NCBI GenBank assembly: GCA_014529385.2
Contig: CM043962.1
Coordinates: 53,027,905-53,091,904 of the forward strand
Reading direction: 5' to 3'
Origin: Adiantum capillus-veneris
Lineage: Eukaryota > Streptophyta > Polypodiopsida > Polypodiales > Pteridaceae
Length of the DNA: 64,000 nt
The notes beneath the pieces were generated by a model. The model made no database searches, was not told the origin of the DNA, and was given only the letters and a program-made list of their open reading frames with translations. Below, piece by piece: positions 32,909 to 44,631 of the stretch. Position 1 is the first letter of the stretch. Each line of letters opens with the position of its first letter. The translations under genes were made by a program, and so were the position numbers.

Positions 32909-35900
32909 TCATGTACCATCATAGAGCATCTTTTCCAAAGAGAGTGCTTCAGTGTCCTTGATGAGATCTTCATTGTTTGGTCCCTCAGAATTTTGGCTAG
33001 AGTTACACTCATGCTTCATGTAACAATACTTACATGAGACAGCGGCCTCTTTACAGATCTTTGGTAGATCCTTTGGTAGAAGGTGACTCAAATAGGGCTT
33101 CAAGGGATACCCGTTTACCTTCCTGGAGTGCTCTTTACCATTCAATTCTATAAGCTGATAGTAACTTGAATTGAAAGCCTTCTTGACTATGTATGGCCCT
33201 TGCCATCTATTTTCAAACTTGGCATCAAAACGATTGTCAAGTCGATTGTCATACCTTAGCACAAGATCTCCTTCCTTGATGCCTTTGTCCTTCAATTTCG
33301 TGTCGAGCTTTTCTTTCGTTTGTGTGGCTTTCCTCTTGTAGCACTCATATGCTACTTCTCTTTTCCACTCAAGCTCCACTAACGTAAGAAGTCGATCCAT
33401 CCATACCTCTTGATCATCTTGTGCTGCTTTTCCATGAAGTCGCATTGTTGGAATGTTGAGCTCGATAGGCTGCAAAGCCTCTTGACCATAGACCAAGTGA
33501 AATGGTGTGAACTCTTCGGCTTCCCTATATGTGGTTCGATATGCCCACAAGGCACCATCCAAGAAGTCATCCCATAATTTTGTCTTGTTTTGCACCATCT
33601 TTCTAATGATTCCTGCAATGACACCATTAGCCTTCTCCACCAAACCATTTGAATGTGGGTAGTATGGTGTGCTATGACGATGTAGAATGTGAAGCTCTTC
33701 ACAAGCTTCTGTGAGCAAGCCCTTCCTAAACCCTGGACCATTATCAGAAACAATCTCCAAAGGTGTGCCAAATCTGCAACAAATGTGAGTGTACACAAAC
33801 TTGCTAACTGTCCTCTCATTCACTCTTGCCACACTTTGAGCTTCCACCCACCTAGTCATATAGTCTATAGCCACTAGAATGTAGAGTTTACCATTTTTTG
33901 TCCTAGGCAGAGGACCCATAGCATCAATGCCCCACTTTTCAAAGGGTCCATTTGCAAGCACTATTTGCCTCGGGCCATGCACCAACCTTCTATTTCCATT
34001 TATCTGACAATTGTGACAGCTTTTACACCAACGTTGAACATCCACATGCAAACCTGGCCAAACATACCCCGCAAGTAAAATCTTCTTCACAGTTAATTCT
34101 TGGACAAAATGACCACCACATGCCTCTTCATGAAAACCTTTTAGAATGGCTGGAATTTCCTCGATAGTTGGTACTCTTTTGCACACTTGATCCTTCCCTC
34201 TTTGATAGAGGGATCCTTCTAGGAAGAGATAGAAACTTGCCTTCTTCATGAGTCTCCTTTTCTGAGTTTTAGTGAAGTCTTGTGGAAACGCGCTCTCCAA
34301 AATGTAGCCAATAATGGGAGTCAATGACTCCAATCCCTGGTATCTCGGTTGCTTGACAACTGCTGCCACCATGATGACCTGCACTTCTTTCTCAACACAT
34401 GTAACTGCTTGTTGTGCAAGTAAATCGGCATCTTCATTTTGTTTCCTAGGAATATGATACAGTTGCACTTATTCAAATTGATTAAACATCCTACGAATGG
34501 CATGAAATTTTGTCCTTAAGCTTTCATTCTTGCATGCCCAAATGCCTAAAATCTGTTTAACAATGAGAAGTGCATCTCCCTTTACCATGAGACGTTGCAT
34601 CCCTTGGCCAATGCACATCTTCAAACCATGAAGTAGTGTGTCATATTTTGCTTCATTGTTGCTAGTTGAACCTGGTAGATTGACCTTCTCTTTCATGACC
34701 ACCTCTCCACTTGGGTTGAACAATACTATCCCTCCCCCTGCTTTTCCTGTGATTTGTCGAAAAGCTCCATTAAAGAACAAGGTAAAAGCATTAGGAATAC
34801 TTTTAGGTGGTGGCAATGGTAGGGTCTTTACTTGAGGCACCTTAATTTCCTTCTCATGTACCCTATAAGTGAGAATCCCTGCCAATTGTGCACGCACACT
34901 ATCTTCTACCTTGAAAGAGTATTGGAACTCTTGCAACTCCATAATCCACTTTGAGATCCTAGTGCTAAGATTCATTTGAGATGACACCCAAGGAAACAAA
35001 TTTTCTGCAGTGAGAATTACAAAAGGTTTTGGTAGCAAGTAGGATCTAAACTTTCTCACAGCAAACATGAGAGAAAGCATCATGAGTTCTGCTTCTGTGT
35101 AGCCTCTCTCCAAAGCATTCATGACCCTACTAGCAAAGTAGATGGGTCGCATCCTGGTACTGTGGGGATCTTGTTGTAGCAACACAACACCAATTGTTTC
35201 TTTCCCAACACTAGAGCTAACAAAGAATATGTACTCCCAACAAGGAGGCATAAGTGTCGGTAGCTCTGACAAAATGAATTTAATGTTACAAAGATACTCT
35301 TCAAGCTCATCAGACCATGCAAATTCTACTTGTTGTGTCAACTTTTGCAAAGGATGAAGCAACTCTGAAGCTAAGTGAATAAAGCGTGACATATACTTCA
35401 CCTTTTGAATGAATGAGATTTTCTCTTTGAGATTCTTGGGTGATGGGAGCTCAATAAGAGCCTTTGCCTTTGAAGGATTCACCTAAATTCCTTTATAGGA
35501 AACCTTGTGACCAAGCAAGATCACTTCATCCTCACCTATGTGACACTTGTCGGGGTTGAGCTGACCTCCCATGTCGTAGAGCTTCTTTAAACCTTCTTCT
35601 ACCCTTTGTAGATGCAATGATTTTGAGCTATAAATGCAAAAATCATCAATAAAAACCCTAATGGACTTTCCAAAGAATGCTTGAAACACCATGTTCATGA
35701 AACGTTGGAAAGTTGCAGGAGCATTTGTCAGGCCAAATGGCATAACTCTAAAAGCATAACAACCCCAAGGAGTGATGAAGGTTGTTTTCAATTGGTCCTC
35801 CAAAGAAATCCCTATTTGAAAGTAGCCTGAGTAGCCATCACACACAGTGTACTTCTCATGACCAGCTATCTCGCTCAGTATCTCATCTTGAAATGGGGGG

Positions 35901-36470
35901 GGAAAGTGATCTCTTTTTGTTGCCTCATTAAGTGGACGATAATCCACACACACCCTCCACTTGCCGTTTTTCTTAGGAGTGACAACAATGGGAGAGACCC
36001 ACTCTGAATTCTCCACTGGATAAATAAAACCTACTGCTAGAATCTTTCTTACCTCCTTGAGTAAAGCCTGCTCCTTCATGACTCCTAGCCTTTGTAGCTT
36101 TTGAGCCTTAGGTGTGGCCCCTGGCTTCAGCTCAATTTTTTGTTGAACAGAATCTACTCCACGCACATCGGTGTAGTCTTTAGCAAAAAGCCTAGGAAAT
36201 TTCCTTAACACACCTTTGAGCTCCTCTCTTTCATCCTTTGTAAGTGTTGTAGATAACATACCTTCTAGCATTATTTCATCTTCCACGTTTTGGTTTTCCT
36301 GGGAACCTACCTCTTCCAAACGTGGGCAAGAGGTCTCTTGGTTGGTTGGCTTAAACCTTACCCCCATGACTTCGATGGAAGACTCCTCTTCAGTAATGCT
36401 GCCGCTACTTTCTTCTTCTGAGGTGTTATCTGTCCAATCTTCTTCCGTCTCACTTGGAGACGATTCTTCA
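32909..36470 (-). pseudogene. Element D1 pol (Tat-like: RT, RNase H x2, integrase)
   Basis: The frame reads down from ~36470 to 32909 with two nonsense codons, TAG near 35485 and TAA at 34469-34471. RT: VENSEWVSPIVVTPKK, VDYRPLN, MPFGLTNAPATFQRF and an intact FIDDFCIYS box. A degenerate gypsy RNase H follows (FASRVMNALERGYTEAEL), then a second, archaeal-type RNase H (FFNGAF...NNEAKYD...KGDALL), the double-RNase H arrangement known from the Tat lineage. The first Asp of this second domain is Asn. Integrase (32909-34468 ORF, 519 aa) has an HHCC finger with CKSCHNC, then GIDAMGP, VSDNGPGF and NGLVEKAN, so D,D,E is intact. The C-terminus adds a Cys/His cluster CKYCYMKHEC. Stops make it inactive as it stands. 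Confidence 0.9.
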
Positions 36471-39370
36471 AGGAAGAATAATTACTCTTGAACCTCCATC
36501 CACCAACAAATTAGAAATGTACACCTTCTCAATGCTAATATTTTTCACATGCACTTTGTAATCCCCATCTACTGGATCTATATCTCTACCATCAATCTGG
36601 GTTAAGTCAATTAGATTGTTCTCCCCATTCTTCTCCTCCTCCTTGTCTTTGATTTGAGTTGACATTTTCTGAAAAAAGTCTGACTAAAATCAGGGACTAA
36701 CTTCAATAACTACCCCACTTTCAATGAAATGGGTGCTTCCAACAAGGCATCAAAAAGTTCATCTGGTAGCCCCTTATCATGTACATCCTTGGACCTAATT
36801 GCCCTTGCTTGAAAATTTGAGCTTTTAGGTTCTGAAGGTCTCATGTCTAGGTTTCCACAGTACCTCATCTCTCCTAATGGCCATGAATCTAGAAATTCAT
36901 CAATTTTTTCTTTGTCTTAATTTATTTCAACACTCCTAAACCAATATTGTCCTGGGCCTTCCAATCAATAGGTCCTTTAGCTTCATTCCCTTGCTCTTCT
37001 TGATTTTCTTTTAGCTTTCCTTTTGACCTAGTGATCACTAGGGTTTCCACCTCGAGAGGTTTCTCCAACACCTCTTTAATTGTAATACATGCAGGGAAAT
37101 CACACTGAAAAAAATGGAAAGGATCACCTTCTGTTTTTGTCAGTTTTTCCTGTGGTTGCTCATAGTATACTGCTGCCAATTTCTACCTATTTCTTGACTA
37201 TGATGTTGGTCAACTGAATAAGGCATTTCTTCCACAAACACTACATTCACCTGAGTTGGTGCCTTCATCCTCCTTTTATTGGAAGAGCTTGCTCCTGCAT
37301 TGGTGGGGGTGTAATTAAAAATTTGAATTCCTCTCTCATTCTTGTTCTTACACCAAAGTTCACATGCACGTCCTTGCCTATATCCCAGGTGCCACAATAA
37401 AAACATGGTTGCATTGGATTATTTGGTTGTTGATATCTTTACACATTTCGTCAATTTCCTTGCTGAAATGGCTTTGGTTGAACTGAATTCTAAAATTTGA
37501 TCTTGAAGGATTGTGGTGCTACCACATTTGTCCTTGATTCCATCTTTGCAAGAATATATGTTGGTCTTCTTCCCCTGAAATTAGGGTTATAATAACAAAT
37601 TTCATAATAATATCCAAGCCTTTGACATACTTGACCAAATGGTTGTTTTGAAGGATTTGCAAATGGTGAAGGTTGAAACTCCTTCATCTTCTCCAAAATC
37701 AGTTTGTCGATACTAGTAGCATCATCAAAATTTGATTCACCATTGTTCTTCTTTCCTTTGCTTTTTGACTTCTTTGGCTTGACATCCTTCTTCTTCTTTT
37801 GTATCTTTTTCTTCTTTGCACTCCAAGTGTCCTCTTCATCCTCATTAGTGTGTGACTCCTGATCTTCATTTGAATCTAAATCTTCCTCTTTTGAATTTGA
37901 ATGCTTCTTGGATTTCTTCTTCTTACGTTTCGTCTACTCACTTGTCCCGTACCTTCTTTCAGCCCTCATTGCTATTTCTACTAAATTGCCAAAATCTTGT
38001 GGTTGGTGAGAGGTGCATGCCCTGCAATAGCACTCTTTAGTTTCTTCCTCAAACCTCTACACAAGTAATCACACAATTTCTTTCAAGATGGTCCGTGATT
38101 TGCTTGCAATCTATCCATCAAAATAATGAACTATTTGTGCATAATATTCTACCAATCGATCCTTTTGCTTGATTCTCCTGATTTTCTTCAAGACATCTTC
38201 AGGGCTTTTTTGTATCTTGAATCTTGCCAGAAATCTTGTATTCAAATTATCATAGTTTGGAAATGTTGCAATACCATATTGCATGAACCATTTCATTGCT
38301 TTCCTGTAAAGTGTTGCCACAAAGTGCTATTTCTTTATTGCATCCTTGTAGAGCATATCATAGCCACTTGCAGACCACCTAGTCTCAAACTATCCCACAT
38401 GGCTGTTAGCATCCTTGGTATCTTTCCCACTGAATTTTGATGCCCCTACTTTAGGATTGGGTGGTGGTTGAATCCATTATTTGTGGTTGGGATGGTGGTG
38501 GACCTCCCAAGGGATTTAAAGGTAATGATGGTAATGGTGGAAACTGAAGTGGTGGTGCCCAAAACCTTAATTGCCTTCTTGCTCTCAAAAATTGATGGAC
38601 TGCTTGAACTCTAAACAACTGTTGGATAACCTTTTCATGAGATTTTGGATTTCTTCCTTGCTCTCTCTACTTAGGTGAAGAACTCTCCCCTGCCTCCTGT
38701 TCATGGTCACCACTTGAAGTGCTGGAATCCCATGACTCTCTCCTCTTTGTAATTGGTGGAAAGCTTGTAATCACCCCTACTTCAATAATATCATCCCCTG
38801 AATTACCACATGATCTTTGAATTTGAGATTCCAACCAAGAATCCCATCTTCTCCTTTGAAATTTGGTGCCATAAGTAATGTTTGGTGGGTGCTCCCTTGA
38901 ATCACTCATACATCTCTCCTTCTTCTACTACTTCTTCTTTGAGAGCTCAGATATTCAATGGCCTAATTTTCACAATAGAATGACAAGTATTCAAGAGCAT
39001 TGTAGGCACCAAATGGTTCCGTACTGACTCTATAGTACTGATGGATCCTCAATGCAATGTTGAGTCTTATGTCATCAGGTAATGAATCAAAATAAGTATC
39101 CAAAAAAGCTTTTTTATATTCTTAATCTCCTCCTCCTCAGTAACCCAATTAGAAAATTCCTTCAAGAACTCCTCAGGTTCAGTCCCCATGAGCCCCAATC
39201 AGTCTCATTATCCAATTTTCCCACTACCAATACTTTCCACAATCAGCATGATTTTTTAGTATTATTGGGGCTCTGGGAGAATGCCAAATAGGCATATACC
39301 GCGGCCAAGGAAACAATGCCTCTATTCTCATAGGGCTATCTTCTCTTCCAAGTGGAACACTATCAATACT
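36471..39370 (-). pseudogene. Element D1 gag and protease start (degraded)
   Basis: Minus-strand fragments in order from 39370: a probable gag N-terminus (~39370-38940), ORF 38909-38667 (Ser-rich, acidic), a capsid block at 38320-38111 (KAMKWFMQYG, then FLARFKIQKSPEDVLKKI), a Lys/Glu-rich stretch (~37900-37700), a zinc-knuckle region CFYCG near 37395, and a protease start with LLVDGGSRVIILP at ~36510-36472. Many frameshifts separate them. Compared with D2, the body of the protease between this motif and the acidic EESS-rich linker is deleted near 36480. The 5' LTR is missing: the sequence abuts the LTR of element F at ~39370. Confidence 0.7.
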
Positions 39371-39371
39371 T

Positions 39372-40562
39372 AAGGTGCTTGAGGTGCTTGCGATGCTTGA
39401 GGTGCTTCATGATTGAGATTCTTGAGGCGCTTATCATGCTTGAGATGCTAGGGTTGCACTTGAGGTGAGAACCCATCCCAAGCTTAAAGTGCTTAAGGGC
39501 CAAGTTTGTGGTGGGAATTGGGCCTATGCATGAGGGGCTTGAGGTGTCAAAAGGTCAAGATTCAATCCCTACAAGGAGGGGGTGAGCCCTACAAGAGGGG
39601 GGATGAGAGATAGCAACCACATGCTCACACAAGGCATGCATGGTACAAATAAAGCAAAAAGGACACTTGTCAAGTTCCTCCTCATGTTGCCCTCATGGTG
39701 TGCCTGAAGCCTATTGGTTGGCCACCCAAGGGGTCCAATGAAATTTTAGGATAATTAATTAATTGATTTTGCATTTATAAAGTCCTTTCTGTCAAAGGGG
39801 AAAGGGGGACACTTGTCCCAAGCCTACCCTTGTTGCTTGTAATGCTAGGTGGTTGCTTAGGGGGTATACTCACCCATACACACTCACACATCTCATTGTG
39901 TGCTATGCAAAGTGCAAGATCTCCCTCTCCTTCTTTGAGCAAGTAGAGGTTGAGAGCCTACACCAACACTCCTGGCTATGGAGTGCAAATCCAACCAAGA
40001 GCCATGTTTCCATGCTTAAGCTTGCCATATTCTCCATCTTCATTACTATGCTATTATGTATGCTAGCAAGAAGAGTTAGGATAAGTGAGGAACTAATTCT
40101 TTCTCGTATGAAATGATTCTTCTTCCTCTTCCCTACCCTCATTCCCTGCTAGCTCTCTCCACCTTCGAAGGTGTTTGAGGTCTTGGGACTGAGGCTTCGG
40201 ATAGTCAAAGCTTTCTTCAAAGTTTATGTTATGATTGTGATGCATGAAGATTTTCATCTTCATTGCATCACCTAGGTCACAAGGAATATAGATATTGTAT
40301 TGTAACAAGTCTCTCTTAATGGGAGAAATCATGATACAAATGCCTATTGGAGGGGGGAACAGCTCCACATAAATGTGGTCCTCAACTATTTTCATGTTCT
40401 CTAAATTCTCTCTCTTGGAAAAGTATTGTTCATGCCAAGTTTACTAATTGATATGCCTATGCTATCTTCAATTATGTTTACCAGCTAATCTCACAAAGTA
40501 ATTCTCAAAAGTACTCTCATTAATTTCCGCTACTCCAAAGTTAATAGTCCAATTCCATTACA
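39372..40562 (+). mobile_element. Element F 5' LTR (left edge uncertain)
   Basis: The right end CATTACA sits one base before a primer binding site, as in element B. Blocks shared with the B LTR include GGGGAAAGGGGGACA, the CCAATGA motifs, GAGAGCCTACA-like sequence, CACCTTCGAAGGTGT and TGGGAGAAA. The first ~100 bases contain degenerate 15-16-bp repeats (ATGCTTGAGGTGCTT). No TG start is certain, so this LTR is probably truncated on the left where it meets D1. Confidence 0.65.
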
Positions 40563-40563
40563 T

Positions 40564-40575
40564 TGGTATCAGAGC
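40564..40575 (+). promoter_or_regulatory. Primer binding site of element F (tRNA-Met initiator)
   Basis: TGGTATCAGAGC follows the LTR terminal CA by one base, exactly as in element B. Confidence 0.9.
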
Positions 40576-40977
40576 ATTTTGTTTCTCTTTTCTAGATTAA
40601 GAAGAGAGGTCCTTAAGTAGCCCATAAATGGTTGATGTTGTTAATTATATTAGGGTAAGTGGAACTAGGATCTAGTATTGGTTTTGTGGAGCCCACTATG
40701 TGGGATATGGTGCACACCTCGGGAGCTTTGGACTTAATAATGAAGTCTTTTTAGACTTGCCTACGGCTTTACCATTATTGAGCCATAAGAAGTCCTAAAG
40801 GAGCTAGCCCTTGGCAACTCTGCTATGTTAGACCTACTCCTCTACTCTCTATAATTAACCACTTTGAGCCGTGGGTGTGTATACTTAAGAGAAGATTTTC
40901 AAAGGCTAAGAGGAGTGGCAACTAAGGTTTTGAATTTCCAAAGCATACACTAAAGTACATACATAAATTTTGTTAAC

Positions 40978-42334
40978 ATAGCTGACAATAACCAAGAGAG
41001 TAGAATGAACATTGATAGCTTTGATTTGCACATGAAGGTGCTAATGATGATGCCCCCATGTTCGTGAATTATCTCGTTACTAGGTTGCAGCAAGCTATGG
41101 GCAACCCTGCTTTGCAAGCTAAAGTTACTCCACAACTTTGTGCCTATGGAATTTCCCTTCCTCTCCAAGAGGAGACAGAGCTTAGGAGGCCTCTTGAAGA
41201 GACCCCCAAAAGAAGACTCTATCCCATTCAAGAGGAGGAATCCAAAGAGCAAGACAGTCATGAAAGTTTAAGTTCCTCTAAAGATGTGGCTCCACGAAGG
41301 CGGCGGTCTAGACGATCGCCCACTCCTCCCAAGAGGAAAATATCAACACACAGTCCTTCTCCTCGTCATTCCAAAAGGGAAGAGAGGAAACAAAGTAAGA
41401 AAAGGGCTAAAAAGAGGTCACCCTCTTCTCCTTCTTTTTCACATTCCTCCTCTTCCAATGAAAGATATGTCTATTCTCCTAGAGAATACAAGAGGGGAGG
41501 ACATCGCAAATCACTCCCTGCATGGCGAAGGTCACAAAAGTCAAAGAAGTTCAAGGAGGGAGGAAAGAGTATCTCTTTTCTCACCTATCGATGGCACCTT
41601 TGGTGCTATCGACAAAGTGTTGGCCTTCATCTAGTAATTTGATGTGGCCTTTGGAGATGAGGGCTTAACAGAGTCCTCCAAGCTATTCCATGTAGCTATG
41701 CACTTCCAAAAATCAACTTGTCAATGGTGGGCTAGCCTTTGTGCCAATGGTGAAGGCCCCAAGACATGGAAAACTCTACAAGTTTCCATCATGAAGCAAT
41801 TCCTTCAAGAGATGCAAAGGAAAAAGTGCTTACCAAATGGCGCAGCTTGAAGCTTTTGTCTCATGAGTCTATCCACAAGTATCTAGACAAGTTTTGGGAT
41901 TTACATCTCAAGGCTACTGTCTTTCAAAAGATAGACTCTGCCAAGCAAAGGCAGCAATTCTGTGTGGGATTACCTAAAGAAATGACCGAATACATCAATT
42001 CTCCATGGCTTGGTTCTATCAGTGAAGTAATCCATCACACCATGGTTACTTGACGCATCAATTTCCATCAAGGGGCTAGACGGAATGTCAAACCCATGGA
42101 AAACAAAGACAAATATGATGCAAAGGGGGAAACCAATGCTCAAAATTCTTCCCAAGGCACGTCCAACAACAACAACAAAAATTGGTCCAAGGAGAAGGGA
42201 GTTTTCAAAGGTAAAAACATACTCTCTTCTGAAGAGCTTGAAGCTTTTCACAAGGACCATAAGTGTTTCAAGTGTGGGGAGCAAGGACATGGCTATTGTT
42301 CTTGCCCCAAAAAGAATGCTTACAATGAGACTCC
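40978..42334 (+). pseudogene. Element F gag relic (B family)
   Basis: Aligned with element B gag, the expected start codon is ATA at 40978-40980. Downstream are an N-terminal helix region (FVNYLVTRLQQA), the basic/Ser-rich segment (RRRRSRRSPTPPKRK), a frameshift near 41590 and a stop near 41640, then the capsid with QWWASLCANGEGPKTWK. A second frameshift near 41810, a stop near 42051 and the zinc knuckle CFKCGEQGHGYCSC at ~42266-42307 follow. The gene stops at 42334, where a copia LTR begins. No protease or pol remains. Confidence 0.85.
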
Positions 42335-42432
42335 TGTTAAGTATGGAGCCTCATTTACCCCTTGTAATTTTTTGCGTTAAAAACGCACATTTGTAAGGCC
42401 CCCATTATGAGGAGAAGCCATCGTGCGTGAAG
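42335..42432 (+). mobile_element. 98-bp 5' end of a copia-E LTR
   Basis: TGTTAAGTATGGAGCC... to CGTGCGTGAAG matches the first ~98 bases of the element E LTR, then switches to repeat R1. It marks an independent insertion of the same family into element F gag (left flank ACTCC), later deleted. Confidence 0.85.
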
Positions 42433-42433
42433 A

Positions 42434-42993
42434 CATTAGGAAAAATATGGACTCTCCTAGGGCCCTTTTGATTAGGGAAGGGTTAGTGGAGGACCAATGA
42501 GAGGGCTCTTGGGATATCACCTATAGCCTAAGGAGAGATAGGGGGGCAGCCTATTTGTCCCCCTCTTCAATGCTTGATTCCTAGAGAGAAAGGGGAGGTG
42601 GACTGGGGGGGGGGGGGGGGGGGGGGGTAAAAAGTGGGAAAGAGGTGTCATAAAGCCTAGAGAGGGACCCTTGACAAAAAGGGACCCCAAAAGAAAAATT
42701 GCGCGGGTCAAAAAACCCTAAAAATTTGAAATTTTTGAAAAGTCTAAAAAATGACCATTTTCCCTCCAAAATTGCTCAAAACATAACCAAACATCAAAAA
42801 GTCACTTTATCTCTCCCTCTCTCTCTCTCTCTCTCTCCCATAATCTTCTCTCCCCTTCCCCTTCCCCTCCCCTCACTCTCTCTGTGCAGTCAACCCCACC
42901 ATAGCCAAAAGCTCACTCTCCATCTTGTCTAGCTCTCCCTCCCCTCCTCCCTCCATTCTCTCTGTGATATGCAGCCCACCATAGCCCAAAGCT
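42434..42993. repeat. Repeat R1, copy 2 (left of element E)
   Basis: It starts CATTAGGAAAAATATGG and follows R1 copy 1 block by block: a TGAGAGG-like segment, AAATTTGAAATTTTTGAAAA, TGACCATTTTCC, then (CT)n and CCACCATAGCC. A run of 23 G lies at 42605-42627. Element E interrupts it at 42998, and R1-like CT-rich sequence resumes at 48661. Confidence 0.65.
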
Positions 42994-42998
42994 CATCA

Positions 42999-43814
42999 TG
43001 TTAAGTATGGAGCCTGATTTACCCTTGTAATTTTCTATGGTAAAAGCGCACATTTGTAAGGCCCCCATTATGAGGAGAAGCCATCGTGCGTGAAGGAAAA
43101 TCACTCACCGGAAACCAAAATTTTCACGGACAAGAATTAGGGGCAACTTTAAAGGCCTTGGGGGTGGAAGCCCCCGAAACTTTTTTTTTCTCCGGAATAT
43201 TCTTTTTCGCCGAAATATTATGGCCGGACGGCGGCCGAAAAGTGGTCGAAAAACAACCGGTCGGTTAGCCGGTGGCCGGTAGTCAATGGCCGATGGCCGG
43301 TGGTCGGAAGTCAATGGCCGATGGCCGGTGGTCGGAAGTCAATGGCCGGTGGCCGGTGGCCGAATTCAAAAGCGGACTTGTCTTCTCAAGGGCGGCCACA
43401 CATGGGCGGATTGGATGGTCCGATTTGGACTTATTCGCACAAGGGCGGCTACACATGGCTGTCTCTCATAAGAGAGGGCAGCCCTTTTGGCCTATAAAAG
43501 GAGGCCATTTTTACACACATTTCATAGTGTGAAGTTGATGCAACAAGGTGAGTGTGAGGTGGTGAGAGTGAAGCAAGGCGGGAGCTCCATTAAGGGTATA
43601 ATCCCTTTGTAAACTACTTCTTGTTTTGAAGTACTAAATCCATTGAGTGGCTGCTTTCCTGTGGATGTAGCCCACATCGGGTGAACCACGTATATCGTGT
43701 GTACTCTCTCTCTCTCTCTGTCTCTCTACTCTATAATCTCGTGTATATAAATCTGTCTCTCTCCATTAAGTAATCTACTTGGTTATCTATTTAGCTACGT
43801 CTTATTTCCTAACA
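42999..43814 (+). repeat. Element E 5' LTR (816 bp)
   Basis: The U3 has a GC-rich 28-bp minisatellite, three units at 43282-43364 (GTCAATGGCCGATGGCCGGT core). A TATA box, TATAAAAGG, is at 43493-43501, and a (TC)n stretch lies near 43706-43720. The LTR ends CTAACA. Confidence 0.93.
43493..43501 (+). promoter_or_regulatory. TATA box in element E 5' LTR
   Basis: TATAAAAGG in a CCTATAAAAGGAGG context, conserved in the 3' LTR at 48324-48332. It would set the transcription start shortly downstream, near 43525. Confidence 0.75.
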
Positions 43815-43816
43815 AC

Positions 43817-43828
43817 TGGTATCAGAGC
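43817..43828 (+). promoter_or_regulatory. Primer binding site of element E (tRNA-Met initiator)
   Basis: TGGTATCAGAGC begins two bases after the LTR terminal ACA. Confidence 0.93.
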
Positions 43829-43887
43829 AAGGTTTGCTCGTAGCTAAATTATCTCAAGGAAAGGATTCCTTGAATTGAGTGGGAGTT

Positions 43888-44631
43888 ATGGCGAAGGAAG
43901 GGAAGCTCAAGATTGAGAAGTTCAACAGCAAAAACTACCAACATTGGAAGATGCAGATTGAAGACTATCTCTACCAGAAGGACCTCTATTTGCCACTAGG
44001 CGGTCTTGCGAAGAAGCCCGCAACAATGGTAGATGAAGCATGGATTGTCCTTGATCGAAAGGCACTGGGAACAATCCGGTTAAGCTTGGTGTCAACGGTG
44101 ACCTTCAATGTTTCGGAGATGAAGACCACGGAGGACTTGATGAAGTCACTTGACGACTTCTACGAGAAACCATCGGCATCCAATAAGGTATTTCTTATGA
44201 AGCGCTTGTTCAATCTAAAGATGGCAGAGAATGGTTCAGTTGCAGAACACCTAAATGACTTTAACACAAACATAAGTCAACTTCGATCAGTGAAAATCAA
44301 TTTCGATGATGAAGTGCGAGCTCTCCTTATACTATCATCTCTACCGGATAGTTGGGACAGCCTTGTGATGGCTGTAAGTAATTCTATCTCTGGCACAAAT
44401 ACTCTTAAGTTTGATGATGTTGTGGGTGTTCTCCTAAGCGAGGAAATGCGAAGGAGAATCACAGGAGAATCATCAAGTGTTGCACTATCAGTGGAAACAA
44501 GAGGAAGGCTTAAGGAGAGGTTCAAAAACCAAAAGGTTCGTGATCGCTCAAGGCGGAGCAAGTCACGCACAAAGTCAGTTCTTGAATGTTGGAACTGCGG
44601 CAAGAAGGGCCACGTCAAGAAGGATTTCTAG
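43888..44631 (+). pseudogene. Element E gag (copia)
   Basis: The first ATG is at 43888. The N-terminal block FNSKNYQHWKMQIEDYLYQKD and the following SLPDSWDSLVMAV region are the copia gag (UBN2-type) capsid. The basic stretch RSRRSKSRTKS precedes a zinc knuckle CWNCGKKGHVKKD whose last position is Phe rather than Cys, followed at once by TAG (44629-44631). In intact family members gag and pol are one frame, and here too the frame simply resumes after the stop. Confidence 0.88.

Noticed and set aside
43105-43532. Overlapping ORFs on both strands in the copia LTR
   Set aside because: They fall in the GC-rich 28-bp minisatellite of the U3 region, recur in both LTRs and overlap in several frames.
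44277-44618. 113-aa minus-strand ORF within element E gag
   Set aside because: It is a shadow of the gag frame; codon pattern and motifs fit the plus strand.
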